Assembly (NCBI RefSeq): GCF_901709675.1
Contig: NC_051105.1
Location: 10,092,604 to 10,156,603 of the forward strand
DNA length: 64,000 nt
Source of the DNA: Syngnathus acus
Taxonomy: Eukaryota > Chordata > Actinopteri > Syngnathiformes > Syngnathidae
Direction of reading: 5' to 3'
Part shown: in pieces, positions 36,346-48,900 of the stretch
Position numbering within the stretch: the first letter of the stretch is position 1
How the letters are laid out: every line of letters starts with the position of its first letter
The notes under the pieces: model-generated
What the model was told of the DNA's origin: nothing
The model's input: the letters and a program-made list of their open reading frames with translations, nothing else
Databases searched by the model: none
Made by a program: the position numbers and the translations under genes

Positions 36346-38875
36346 TTTTTGAGAACATGTGGAGGTTTTAAGCATTCTTCTCAAAATGCATTCTAACAAA
36401 GGCCCATGTGGAAAAAAACCAACAATCTCACAGATTACCGAGTCATTTAGTTGTGGAACTCGTCATAGTTTACCATATTGAGGCGCTTCTTGCTACCAAG
36501 ACTTTTTGGCTCCGAGAAAGATTAAATGGCCGTGATCACATCAACTCTTGTGTATTCCGCATGTGTGTCAGGCGTTACAAATTGCCGACCTGTTTAGGTT
36601 CCCCACCGCCAATGTTTAAACAGTCCATTTTCATTAGCTGGCCAATTTTATCTTGTGATCATTTTATTTTTGCTCATTGATCATTTCAGACAGCGTAGCA
36701 TAATAGCATTGACATGGAGCCCGACCACTCTTGATTGCTTGACCCTCTTCATTTGCAACCAGAAAGTCATTGCAGCTCCAAAGTTGCTCTGCTGCCACCG
36801 CCTGACCCGCTTTCCCTCAACACGCACTGTAAACTACGGGAGAGGTCAACGCGCCGCATCTTCTATGGGTTTTGATAATGTATGTTTACAGAGACGTGAC
36901 CTCCGGGGCCTTGTAATGCATCAATGTGACATCCACAGTAACGCCTGATTCCACCGCATGCTGTTTGGGGTTGACCTCTGACAAGAGTTGAACGGGGGTG
37001 AAAAAAATGGGACATCAATAGGACAATGTTTGGATGTTTTCACACCACTGGGAGCTTGTTCCGCCATGCGCAGGCTGCACATGTGCATGCGTGTCTTCTT
37101 TAGTGCTCTGTGACAGTGACCGAAATTATTGTCTGTTTTGGACTTGGTGTTACATTTGTCTTAGGGTGAAGATGTTCGTGCCTCAATCCAAAAATCAGTT
37201 TTCAACTAAAAACAATATTACAAAAATGTCATCATGCGCATAATGAGGCGAAATATATATTTAAAACTACTTAAAAACATTTAGAATCTTTGTAGAGGCA
37301 GAATATTTGATACAGCTCTTGTGTTGGATCATAGGTGGTCGTAATGCTCTGGACATGAAGTCATTAGAAATGAAGGATATTCAAATCATCTGTGATTGTG
37401 AGATGATTAAAAAAAAGATGCACTCAAAACTTCTTGAATCAACATTTCTGTCACGTCAACGCGAACATTCTCACACTGGAATCAAATGACTGATGAAATA
37501 CGAAGCCCCGGTGCCGAGGTAATTTTGTACAAGCAATGAAAAGCCGCAGTGGAACTGTCCCAAGGTTCATAGTTCCATTTCATTCCCATCTCTCACACGC
37601 GCCATCGAGGCCACTTGAGTCAAATTTATACTTATCTTTTATTTATACCCAGAAAAAATGGCAGATAAGAAACATAAGCGTTCTTGATATTGTGTTCTGT
37701 CATAAGTTGCAGCCAAAGATTGAAATCCTGCGAAACAATTTTCTGAAGAAATGAAAGAGCGTGCCCTCCTGAACCCCGGAGGAAAATAAGCCTGCCGTGT
37801 GAAGTGGAATATGAAACAGAGGCCCCTCGAATAAGTAAAACAGACAAGTGCACCAAGCTTGTCACTTTTCCATTTGCTGCCCCCGAGTGAGAGCGCTTCA
37901 AAAATTCCCCCCTCATCTCAGCAGAGACCTTTATCGTTATGCTCTATCTACTGTACTGAATACAAAAAAAAAAATCATATCAAGCAAAGGAGCCTTTTAA
38001 AGATTTGCCTTGATTCTCCCAATCATTAAGTAGCAAACAACAAAAGCCATGATGGAGGCGGTGTTGCTAAATGCCGAGATGAGTGTCACAGACGCAGTTA
38101 GCGAGCCGACGGTATCAGACGTAACGACGGGCTCTCGACAACAGCATCATTACACCGTAATAAGAGCAGCATCTCCTTGAGAGCGGCATTAAAATCACAT
38201 TAGAGTACACAAGAGCTGGCCTTGATGAGCACTGAAGGGGTAATGGTTCCGAGCAGCCGGGCCCATTATTGTGCTGACTGGTGCTCGCTCCTCCATTGCC
38301 ACTGGAAAAAAAGACGCGAAAGGTCATCAGCCTCTTCCGAGAAATTAGCTCGAGAAAGTCAAGCCATTTGAATGTTTGATGCGCAGATTTGATTGGTTTG
38401 GAAAAAAAAATCTATTGGTCAAATAACAAACGCATGATGAAACAGTGTTTAGATAGCAGAATGACATTTAGGGATCAGAGCACATTGTTATTGTCTGGCC
38501 TGTCTCGAGGTCATTACGATGCAAGAGCGATGACGTCTCTGTTTGACAATTATTACTGTAAACAATATGTCACCGCATTGTAATTATGTACTGAACTGCG
38601 AGGATGCTCTCGTTTCGCAAACTAATCTCGACGCGTTGCTGCCTGAAATGAGTTGTTCGAGTGTGTTCACATTTTAGAGATTTGTAAAAGCAACATTGTT
38701 TCGATTCATTTTGGAGTTTAGGCTTGGTGTTACGAAGTGTCCACATTTTTTCTTCATAGACTGCATAAAGAAAAAAAATATTTGTTTCACTTTTAATTCA
38801 TAAAATATGGGCAACTACTCTGCTAAGCATTTTTATTTTGTTTAGAAAAAAATCAAAATAGTGATGGCGACCGAG

Positions 38876-38950
38876 ACAAATGTGAGTGGGCCGCTAAAAG
38901 GAATGGAAGGTGGGCCACGAATGGCCCCCAGGCCATATTTTAGAAATGCC
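38876..38950. repeat. hAT-like transposon end fragment
   Basis: The phrases gtgggccacgaatggccccc and aggccatattttagaaatgcc resemble the GC-rich end common to many hAT-type elements in fish. Only one end is visible. Confidence 0.35.
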
Positions 38951-39026
38951 TGATTTGTTAGTTGTCCAGATTTGGCTTAGTGAATGCAAAAGTAAAATTA
39001 ATTTCTGTCATTCTACTTAAGCTTTG

Positions 39027-39028
<2 letters not shown>

Positions 39029-39062
<34 letters not shown>
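39029..39062. repeat. (ATT)n microsatellite
   Basis: About eleven uninterrupted att units. Confidence 0.95.
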
Positions 39063-39648
39063 GCCGCCTCCATTGATTGGCTGGCAGAAGACACAAGTCG
39101 AGCTTCCCCATTCCGGTTCCGCGTCCTGTGTAGAGTTGCACAAGCAAGCGGGATAAGGAAGAGAAGAGTTGCGATCCGGTGCTCATGTGGAAATCATACA
39201 AAGCATCCCGCAGGCAGCAGGTTCATTTTATGGCTCCATCTATTACCACTCTGTCATCGTTAATTGTCTTCTTTTTACCTCTGCAGGATTCTCCAAATTG
39301 GTCCTATCGAATGTGACAGGAGGAAGAGCATTAAGCATCTGACAAGATGATATCTAAGTTCAATTTCCTACTCCTCACCTGATTTATACCTGCAGCACAT
39401 CATTTTCCTTTCTGTCATAAAGACCTCGATAAATCAGCGGTGCTCATGGAAGCGCCGCACAACAGCCTTTCCTGGATTTGTATCCCCGCCATTTGCTATT
39501 AGGGAGCCATTACAAGCACATTTTGCTCTCTCAAACAAAAATAATCAAATCTAATATGGGTGAGATTAAAGAGATAAAGAGAGAAAAGGCAGAGGGAGCT
39601 GCTCAATATGTTCTAAACTCAATGTAAAAAAAATAAAAAACTCCCGGT

Positions 39649-39649
39649 G

Positions 39650-39690
<41 letters not shown>
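39649..39690. repeat. (TA)n(GA)n compound microsatellite
   Basis: About eleven TA units switch directly to about ten AG units. Confidence 0.95.
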
Positions 39691-39691
<1 letters not shown>

Positions 39692-40690
39692 TTTTTTTTT
39701 CCGTCAGTGACACCATTATCCATCTGTTTGTACAAAATTGCTGTATCATGGTATAAATCTGGCATACAAGTGACATATCCTCTAAAATAAAAGGCAACAT
39801 TAACTGCTCTATCTTCTAGAGGCCACGGGACGAGCGGGCCATAAGCTCAGTCAAGTGTGATGGCAGTTATACTGTGTTTTTACTAGACTGCAGACAATTA
39901 TACGTTGCTCCTCTCGCCATAAGAAGACAAAGTGCCCGGGCTTCAGCTGAAATGATTTCAAATAGATTTTCCAAAATGTCTCTTGGCAGATTGCTTCCAT
40001 ACATTATTTCACTTAAATGGAAAGGGGAGGGAAAAGAGAGGGGAGCCTGTAACACAAATCAATCACAACACTTTAGCACATGGAGAGATGAGAGCGTTTT
40101 GTGTGCGTGCGTGTGTATAACGTTGAAGATGTGCACACAAGGACGCTGATAGGATGGGCCACATCTTTGCTGAATGATGACACGCGGTATGCTTTGGTGG
40201 TGAGCTGCCACCATAAAAAAAAAAGGGAGAAATAATGCATATTAAGCTAACCCGCTGACTTTGGAGGACTTCTTTTCTTCTCTGGCTAACTCAATTTAGT
40301 TTGTCTAAGACCTAAAAAACAAAAAAAAAGATGAAATATAATAATTTGATGATATTATCAACGGACACATTATAACCATTATTGCAAAATATGGCTGCTT
40401 TTAAATTATTAATTTAATTAAAAATAATTAAAAACAAACTTTTAATTGTGTATTCAACTTTGTCTGAACATTTCACAATACACACGTCAGAATATCACAT
40501 ATATGAGAGCTGTAATCGATCCAATCCAAAGAAAGGATAGAAAAAAACGAAATATTTTGCAAGCTCTTGAATAGATTATTCATGTTTATTCATAATATAA
40601 AACATAAAGAATAAAAGTAAATAATAAACAAACAAACGAATGGTTAAATCAGCGATACCCAAAATAAATCAATAAAAGAAGTTAAGGTAT

Positions 40691-40736
40691 TCGCTTCCGT
40701 TTGCGTGACGTCACGATCTGTCAAGCAACAGCAAAG
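40691..40736 (+). promoter_or_regulatory. ETS/CRE promoter-like element before an exon-like ATG
   Basis: cgcttccg (ETS-type core, minus-strand CGGAAG) at about 40692-40699 is followed by the full CRE TGACGTCA at 40706-40713, inside the 12-bp palindrome CGTGACGTCACG. The ATG of the exon-like unit is 24 bp downstream. ETS plus CRE close to a start site is a common CpG-poor housekeeping or testis promoter pattern. Confidence 0.4.
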
Positions 40737-41374
40737 ATGGCCCAGGTGCGACAACATAAACGACGACTGGAGCAGGTAAGAAGGGACGTTTCATATCGCA
40801 CTTAATTTTGGACCGCATTTCCTTTTATGGACTTTTATTATTTAATGAATTTCCTTTTATGGACTTTTATTATTTAAGGAATAAGCGCTCTCTTTGGGGA
40901 CGACAGCCCCTGGAAGTAGAGCACAGGTGGATGCTAGCGTTATGTCATTTGCAGATGCTAACTTCAGACAGTGCTGTCCTGTATTGCTAAAAAAAAAATG
41001 AAAGCGCCCATCACTTGGGCTAAATTTTTGTTTTATTCTGTATTGTTGTCATTTAGCTGTGTATAGATAAGCACCAGCTAGATTTGTTATCATTTTTAAA
41101 CCTTGACAAGATGTTGTTCGTGCAAATTTGTATAAATTGTCAAATCAATGCTAAATGACGTCACACAGTCACACTTATATTAAAAAAATTCGAATGCCAA
41201 AAATGCTGAATTTTACCTGTAAGACTGACATGTAGCAGACAATCCACTCAGTTCACTTTTTTTTAGGTTGCAAGGAGAAATTTCTTCACAAACCATCCAA
41301 GTGGCAATCTTGCTAGTGTCCTTGATGTTTTAACGTGTGATGCTCGTCACATAAAAGTCAAAGCCAGTGTATAG
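40737..41374 (+). CDS. Unrecognised two-exon small coding unit in the gene desert
   Basis: Exon 1 (40737-40775) starts at an ATG in strong Kozak context (aagATGG) and encodes MAQVRQHKRRLEQ, ending at the consensus donor gagcag|gtaaga. A good acceptor (tcacttttttttag|gt) begins a second exon at 41267 in the same phase. It reads VARRNFFTNHPSGN and continues to a stop at 41372-41374, 48 residues in all. The second exon may instead be longer or splice onward. The composition is basic at the N-terminus. I do not recognise the family. It could be a lineage-specific microprotein gene, the 5' end of a relocated gene, a decayed gene copy, or chance. The intron contains a 29-bp tandem duplication. Confidence 0.35.
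40817..40877. repeat. two-copy tandem repeat, 32-bp period
   Basis: Positions 40817-40845 are repeated exactly at 40849-40877 (29 bp identical). The unit begins atttccttttatgg. Confidence 0.95.
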
Positions 41375-41489
41375 TGTGCAGGATTTATCGCTATATTTAG
41401 GCCTTAACAACTCTCTGGGCCCTCCTGTAGTCTGCAAAGTAAAACAATCTCCAAAATCACAAAAAAAGAAAAAGAAAGATGAGGTTTAG

Positions 41490-41780
41490 GAAACCGCTAA
41501 CAACATGACATACCTGAAACAGCATTAATGAACGTAATTATCTCAGTAAATATACAAAAATAAACGAAAGCTTCATTTTGGTAGACATTATTAGCCTGTT
41601 GGTACTGCAACTCTGTGCCAGATAGTGCTTTACTGGAATATTCCCCATTGCCAGCAATAATGAATTGCTTTACAGTCTTCAAGGCCATAATGCTCATCAG
41701 TTATTAATTAGAAATTCATTTCACTGAATAAATAATGCTCATGATTGATGATGAAAGTGGTAATTAGGTTTTGGTGTAAT
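41490..41780. promoter_or_regulatory. candidate conserved non-coding element
   Basis: Repeat-free sequence with closely spaced cores (cattaatgaacgtaattatc, aataatgaattg, gttattaattag, ggtaattagg). It begins just past the candidate small gene. This is inference from texture and needs cross-species alignment. Confidence 0.3.
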
Positions 41781-43019
41781 TCACTTGGGAAAAAGCCTTT
41801 ACACTGGAATCCAGGTTGTTAAGTAGTTGCTCGTTTACGGTACTGCTGCGATACCTCTCGTCATAAACCCTCGCCATCGCGGGAGCGTCTGGATTTAGGG
41901 AGTACTAACCAAAGTTGTAATTTGCTGAGGTTACAATTGGCTACCAGTTTCGCGTCTCGACTCTTTGTTGTATAAAACTACCACCAACAAATAATACGTA
42001 TTCGCCAACGTCAGCTCACGTTAGGTCGGTATGAAATAAGAGCACAAAAACGTACAACAATCTCACGGGCATCATAGCGCCTATAATAGTCGTTTTTTTT
42101 TAAATGACGAGAGAGAAGTGTGAAAACTCAAGCCATCTATGGCTCACTATTGATTTTTTACACCCAAGACCTGTGTGTTGTTGATAGCCTCTTTGATATA
42201 TTTTCCAGCGAGCGCTAGTCCCCTTGGACTTTTGTGGAAAATAAAGCAGTCAATATACACCTATTAGGATTTCTTGATCTGAGCCCATAAAGCCGCGCTG
42301 TACGGTGTTTCCGATGCTCATTGCATCATAATAGCAAGCAGAGCGGCGGCTATTACTTTTAGAAGATGAACCACCGACATTTGAGCCGCTTGCTGAAATA
42401 GCGTTGTTTTAGAACAATCGATGCAATTGACCTGCGTTTCACTAGAGATACGCTACAACCTTGAAGGTCGAACATGATCCGTTGGAAGCTGGATTGTGTG
42501 AACGGATTCAAAATGATTGAAGTTGAACTCATTAAATTTAGACCTAAATTATGTGATAATGTGATTTATCCACTGACATTTATTATTGTATTTTAATGAC
42601 TTTATACTGCTATGCTATCATGTATCAAGTATGCTAGCTAAAACAGTTAGTAAGCTTCATATAAAAGTAGTTTGTTAGAATATATTTACGGAATTGTTTA
42701 CGTAACATGGCTTCAAAATTGCGTACATGCTAGCAAAATGGCCGCCATATTTACAAACCTTTTTCTTAGGTCGACTCACTTAATTACAAAAAAAAAAAAA
42801 AACACCCAAACTGATTTGGAGGCACATTTTACTTACGTTTTTGGTCATCTTTGCCCATTACGATATCTTTGAAGCTACGCCTCCCGAATCACAAAAGACC
42901 AAAAACGGCAGCAGCTAATGGTTTAGCCTCATCAAACGAGGATACCTTGACCGGTCTCTCTCCCGTCATCACGGGGGGGGGTGGAGGAGTGCGCAACGGT
43001 AACAACCCCTTCCTCATCT

Positions 43020-43620
43020 TCCCTTGCAAACTGCTCTCTGTCCTATTAGCAATTTATAATGGAGATCAAGAAGTAGTCAGTGCAGAATGAAGACAACTGT
43101 CTGCTCCCTTTCCTAATTGGCTTTATGTTCTCTTTCTGATAAATGGCTTGCCACTACCACAGAGTCCTGTGGTTTTTATTGCCCTAATAGGCCCCAGTAA
43201 CCGGATGTACTAACAGATAGTGGGTCAAAAAGGACATAGAGAGCAAAGATGTTAATTAATATCAATAATGGCCAATTATTAGTTTGACAGAGGGATCCCA
43301 GCTAGTTGTGTGCTCTAATGACTGCGAGCTAACTTGAGGGGAAACGCTGGCGAATTAGCATAACTGCGTCTGCGTGCTCCACGGAGGTGCCCAGCAAACA
43401 TCTGTTATGTTAGCAATTCAAATAGAATTCCTATTAGTAACCCTGGCCGTGGTTGCATAATCAGTCATTCTTCTCTGGCCATTTTGCAGGCACTAACAAT
43501 GCCCTAGTGACTGGTGGAACGCCTCCCTTTGGGCTTTCCAATCAAACGCGGCCCCATGTGGACCCGCCGGGTCCTAACAACAGACAGGCCAACGTGGACT
43601 TCTGAGGGGAGCTTTGTGCT
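43020..43620. promoter_or_regulatory. candidate conserved non-coding element (strongest in desert)
   Basis: About 600 bp without simple repeats contains ttcctaattggcttta, gttaattaatatc, ggccaattattag, ctctaatgactgcg, gcgaattagc and ggttgcataatc. It includes TTTATG/TTTATT sites of the posterior Hox type. Its placement about 7 kb beyond lnpk is where HoxD long-range elements are expected in a compact fish genome. Confidence 0.4.
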
Positions 43621-44083
43621 CTGACAAGAGCTCAATGTATCCACCCATGACACATGACCCGAGAATAGAATTTTTGATTTCAATACGGCAAGAGAAATAT
43701 TTATTGTGTTGCTCAGGGAGTTGACGCCTTGTAATCAATGGTTGACTTCAAGCTAAATAAATGCAGCAAAAGCCAAAGCGAGCCGGTGTTGCGATTGTTC
43801 CTGCTGCCTGAAAGCAAAAAAAAAAAAAAACCTTTGTCTTGCGTACTGTACGTTTAGCATTTAGCCTCCTCAGCTTCTTATCTTGTCCACCAGATTTGTG
43901 CATTGTTCCCTCTTGCAAGTGCTCGACTTCCATCGTGATTTACAAGTCTGCGTGTGACCTTCTCGTTTTGTAAAGCGGGTGTGTAATTTCTCTGGAGTGT
44001 AGTTTAACATGTCCATCCTGTCGTAAGCATCAGTTGAAAAAAAAAAAAAAAAAAATTGAGGGGGAAAAAAATATATATATATA

Positions 44084-44210
44084 TTCAAGATTCAAGAGTT
44101 TTTATTCGCCATGTTTGAGCGTGCCAAACAAGGAATTTGACTTCGGTAAATCACAGCCTCTGTTCAACATTTAGGTGACTAACAACACTCAGGACATGTG
44201 AAAAACTCCA
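44084..44210. repeat. probable dispersed repeat fragment
   Basis: tcaagagtttttattcgcca followed by caaggaatttgacttcggt resembles a repeat phrase I recall from many fish genomes. Ends and class are undefined. Confidence 0.35.
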
Positions 44211-45982
44211 AACTCCAGCTGTTAATTTAAAAAAGAAAAAGAAAGTAAAGAGTGGGGGTTGACCAACATTGTTAATTTCACCATTCACTCTTGCATTTGA
44301 ATTAATACAGAATTAATTTGCAGTTGTTAACGAACGAGCAACATATGTCTGGCGCACGGCGCTGCATCCAACAGATTTGGGCGCAGTATACATGACTGGG
44401 CCACACCACGCTCGTATGGATGAAGCAACTTCGGCTTCACGCTCCTTTCCATTCGGCGGCCTCGGGTGTATAAATTTGCCTGATTGTTTTCCTTTCATTC
44501 ATTGCAGTCGGATCGCGCTTTGATGCAGTTCTGTTGTCCCTCAAACAATTGAAGTGGAGACAATGATGGATCCGTGTACCCGCCATCTGTAAGAGCATCT
44601 GCTCCCGTGCATCTGTACAACATGCTGGAGCGGGGAGCCTCGGTAATCTGCATAATAAGGAGAGGGCTTATCTCAGTCTAGTTAATAATCGCCAGCAATC
44701 GATGCAATTCATTCCCTCAGTGCTGACTGAAAAAGAGAAGCGGCAAAAGTTTGGCTTGTTGTTAGCTGTCAAGGGGTCAGACGCTGTTGATTTTGCCCGG
44801 AGCTACACATTTAGTCAGCGCTCAAATTTCATCTTTCCGTGAATACTTTCATTATAGAAGGACATTTTTGAGTTCTCATGCCGCTTCTTACTTTGTTATG
44901 GGCTTTGGAGCCTCCTTGGCAATGGAAGACCTCGACTCACAATTGGATGTAAAGCGGGTAGTCCTTCACCAAGGTTGAACTGTTAACAACAAAAAAAAAT
45001 AGTGTTATGTTATGGCCACATTTGTTGAGCATCACTCTCATCTGCCAAAAATGAAGCAGAAGAGCTTTATTTTGAAAGGCCTATAACACATTATCCTCCT
45101 GCTTGATGGATTTAAAATAGGACCAAAAAATACAAACGTCCAGGATTTATTTTAAACTAAAAAAAAAAGTTGCCTCTCACCATTTTTCTTTAATTCCAGT
45201 AAAATGTGCTCTTTCAACTTTGGAGTTTATCCACAGCCTTTTTTCAATTATCAACTACTACAGTGGCAAAGACTTGCAAAATCACTAGTATAGATTTAAA
45301 ACATGCGCCGAAACCAGCCGCTTAGCAAAAGCTGCAAATAAAACGCTTTAACAAAAATGCTGATGTTGGAAAATCAGGAATCCCTTCCTTTCTATCATTT
45401 AATAAATGCCTTTGGGTTTTAAGAATCAGGATATGATTTATTTATTTTTTTTAAACTAAACACTTGACACTGGCTCCTCGGAATATATGTCATCGATTGG
45501 CTCGAGTGTACTATATTGACCAAAAAAAAACCTCTTTCTCACCAACCTCTTGTTAAATATGCTCATTAAATCAAGTTAATAATATGAAAAAAATAATAAT
45601 TCTGCATTGCCAAACAAATGCACGATTTTTTTACGATCCAATCCTCGACACTGTGCCTAGTTTACCTTCGTCCTAATTAAGCATGCATGACGCTCCTCTC
45701 CCAGCTGCCTTTGCTTCTGGAATCCACCAGGCAGGTGCATCAAGCCCCCAAGTGCAGCCCGAGAAGCAAGACGCTCTTCGGAGAAGTGCAGGTGTGAGAT
45801 GTTAGGAGGAGTCCAGGTGCTTATTGAGTTATCAGAGGCAGCCGCCTCTTGTTTGATTTATCACCAGGGGTTTAGCGTCGCCGTAACCGAGGCAGCACTA
45901 CATCAGACGACAAAATAAAGCGTTCCGAAAACTACCTGCTGCCGTCTCGACGCTACGATAACTTACATGGGAAGCCGTCGGA

Positions 45983-45994
45983 CGTCACGTGACG
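45983..45994. promoter_or_regulatory. perfect E-box palindrome CGTCACGTGACG
   Basis: The 12-bp perfect palindrome contains GTCACGTGAC, the optimal MiT/TFE and USF-type site. It stands in a locally GC-richer patch of the desert. Confidence 0.35.
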
Positions 45995-48900
45995 CCCGGC
46001 GCTGATAAACTAACAATTCTTAGTAGCTGACAGCGCTGAATAAATCTCTCTTGCTAGATCAAAGTTTCACCTTGAATGCCTTGTAACTACACCAGGACAC
46101 GTTGAGAATGCATCAGGAGCAAATAATACCGTGGACTTGATGTGGCACCTTGGCAAGATTTTATATGGCGTGACCCTTTGTTGTTGATTTGTAAGATTTG
46201 CATATTTGAAATTGTGTCCTGTTTATGGAGATTTGACAAAAGTACTCTCCAGCATTTTTGCTTGAGTTTTAACCATTTTTATCATCTCCGTGGAAGGAAA
46301 GTAAAATAAATATGTGGTTTGAATATGAAATGTTTTTGGGGTTTTTTTGAAGAAAAATTGAGCAAAATTAAATTTTCATTGATTTAATTTTCTTAAAGAA
46401 ACCAGGTACCAAAATAACAAGGCAAAAGTGCCCTGCCCAGGCTTGCGAGTCAAAATCCAATGGCGTCCATTAGCTCACATACATCTATTTTAAGCCTTGC
46501 CTTTTATCTGCCGTCGACGGGCTCGCGAGTAGGCCGTGACATTGTCGGGTCGTGTTTTGACACTTTAATTGGATAAAGGCTTTTTCATCACAGCTGCTGG
46601 GAAATTAAGAGGAGATTGAAAGCCCCTGATGTCTTGTAATTAAGTGTTTCATATTGCGCGCCGGCGTTTCACTTGGACCGGCGGCGCGCTCGGATGAATG
46701 GGCCATAAAGGCAACCATAGCAAAGGAGGCCAAAGGGGGGCTCCTGCTCCGTCAAAAGCCGAGGTCGGGAGAAAGCAATTCAGCTCGTCACTTCCATGTT
46801 AACACGAGCGGCATTTGGATAACACTGCTGCGAGCACAATAGGAATTAAGACGTCAATACAATTTTGGCCGGGGCAGTGGCGTGCTTAGAAAAGCAAATG
46901 TTCCTCCTCCGCCCAGTGTGTTGAAAAGGGGGCGTCCGCTTCCCAAACAAACCGCTGTCCTTGATATCAGCTGGTTAATCCTCCCCTTTTAGTGGCTTTA
47001 TTGGCTCATTCAAGAGGCTCTTTTGACATTCCCCCCCGCTCTGTTAAAAGGTGACTGCATCTCAAGTGAAATCTGGAGTGTGCTTTACACAAGCGCCGAG
47101 CCCCATGTGGCTCCCGCCTCCCAGTGGGCCTGTGATTTTCCTGCTTTAAGTGTCTACTGTCAACACTAATTTGTCCCACTCCTCCTTTGCCCCCCCTAAC
47201 CAACCTTCGCTGGAAAAGAAGGGCTGGGTGAGGCACTCCTAAAGTTTTAATAAAAGATCTGCTGTTTTCCGAGGAGGCTTTAAAAGCCACAGTGGCAATA
47301 AGATGCTAGCTAATGATTACGAGAGGCGGTTAGCGACGCCGCTTACTGTTTTATAGTGAGGCGCTAGCCGAGCTGTAGATATCATCTCCAAATAAGAGTT
47401 GCACTTTCAGCATTAAATGTATTGCCAAGGAAAAAATACAAAGGAATACTTTTATGCCGTCATCTTGTTTTAGGGAGCCGCTTTTACTTTTAAGTGGTGT
47501 CGAAGAAGTGTTCTTGTTCTTCCAAAGTACTGCTGGATGCAGAAAAACAAAAGGTCAATACCTTGAACTTTGTACAAGAAAAAAACATTCATGTATATAT
47601 GCCACTAAAGTCTACTTAATCCCTGCTCAAATGTCAGGTTTTTGTGATAAAAAAAAAAAGACATTGTAAGGATTCTCAAAGGAAGCAAAAAACAGGAAAA
47701 GCAGACCAGAACATTTGAAGTTTTTTGGGGGGGTTAATCAGCAGCCATTTTGTGACTCACATGAAAAGTAGTTTGACTGATTTCGTTCAGAATACAATCA
47801 GATCACAGTTATAAGAGTGTGTGCAGACTTATGCAATCACTCTTTTTTCAGTTTTGAAACATCCTCCCAAATATATACATAAATGTCAATTTTTCCATCA
47901 TTATAAAAACATGGCATTTGAACAATTGCGTAAAGAAACCAAAATTTAAAAAATATCCATCATCCCTCTTGTATAATTCCCTTCACCATACTGCTTGTGT
48001 ACAACATTTGAGCGCATTGCTCTGTTTTCATATTTGGTTAGCGTACAAATTTTTGTAAATAAATGTTGCAGGTCCATTGATTGCAAGTGTGAATGTGTCG
48101 CCGGCGAAACTAAAAAACTGCATCGTAGCGTAGCGGTGAAATTTCATTCATCGGATTTCCTCGGGATTAATAAGTGCAGCATGATTACATATAATAGTTT
48201 CTGACATGTTTTGCTTGAGCACAATTTCACCAGCCGCCAAAGGAAATTGCTCCGTTTCATTTATGTGCCTTTAATGTCTGAAGGAAAATCAATGGAAAAA
48301 GTAATTCCTGGCTTTCCATTGAAGCAAATTCCCTTCTTTCTCTTTGAATGATAGCTCGAAAGGAAAGCAGTCAAGAGACTTTCTTTTCAATTATCGCTGA
48401 CTTGTTTACATAGCGTTACGGCCGCACGTACAAATCTCGTACGGGGGGAAAGCGAAATACAATTTCACGAGCAAGGTAGAGCTGGAAGCATGTCGGAAAT
48501 TGTTCAATATCTCGGCCGAAGTCCAATTTACACGCCATTGTTTAGCTGTGTAGTGTGTAGTCGGGTTATGGTAATGTAATATGCATAATTCATACACCTT
48601 GGGCCCCCTCCTCATTTGTGATTCGGCCGCCCTGCCTGTTCATCTGAAGCTGAATTAATGCTACATTGTCCATTAGGCGAGCGCAATGCTAGCCGACGCT
48701 GTCACCGTCACACACACAACACACACACTCTCTGGACTCAAATTCCATCGAGGCTAATTTTCCATTTTGCGCCACGCTCCGAATTGCTTTTCAAAATACT
48801 CCGCTTCTCAATTAGAATCCATCTTGATGACGTTGACCCTGCTTTGTAATTGGAAGTGGCAGATTTTTTTTTATTTTTGTGTGTTTGGGGGATTCCGGCT

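Larger units (their letters stand above)
36366..40680. other. 5' HoxD gene desert, proximal part
   Basis: No coding exon is recognised. The stretch 38000-38330 is non-repetitive with balanced composition and could be conserved regulatory DNA. A hAT-like tail lies near 38876-38950, an ATT repeat at 39029-39062, and a TA/GA repeat at 39649-39690. In other vertebrates the DNA beyond lnpk is a gene desert holding long-range HoxD enhancers. Confidence 0.55.
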
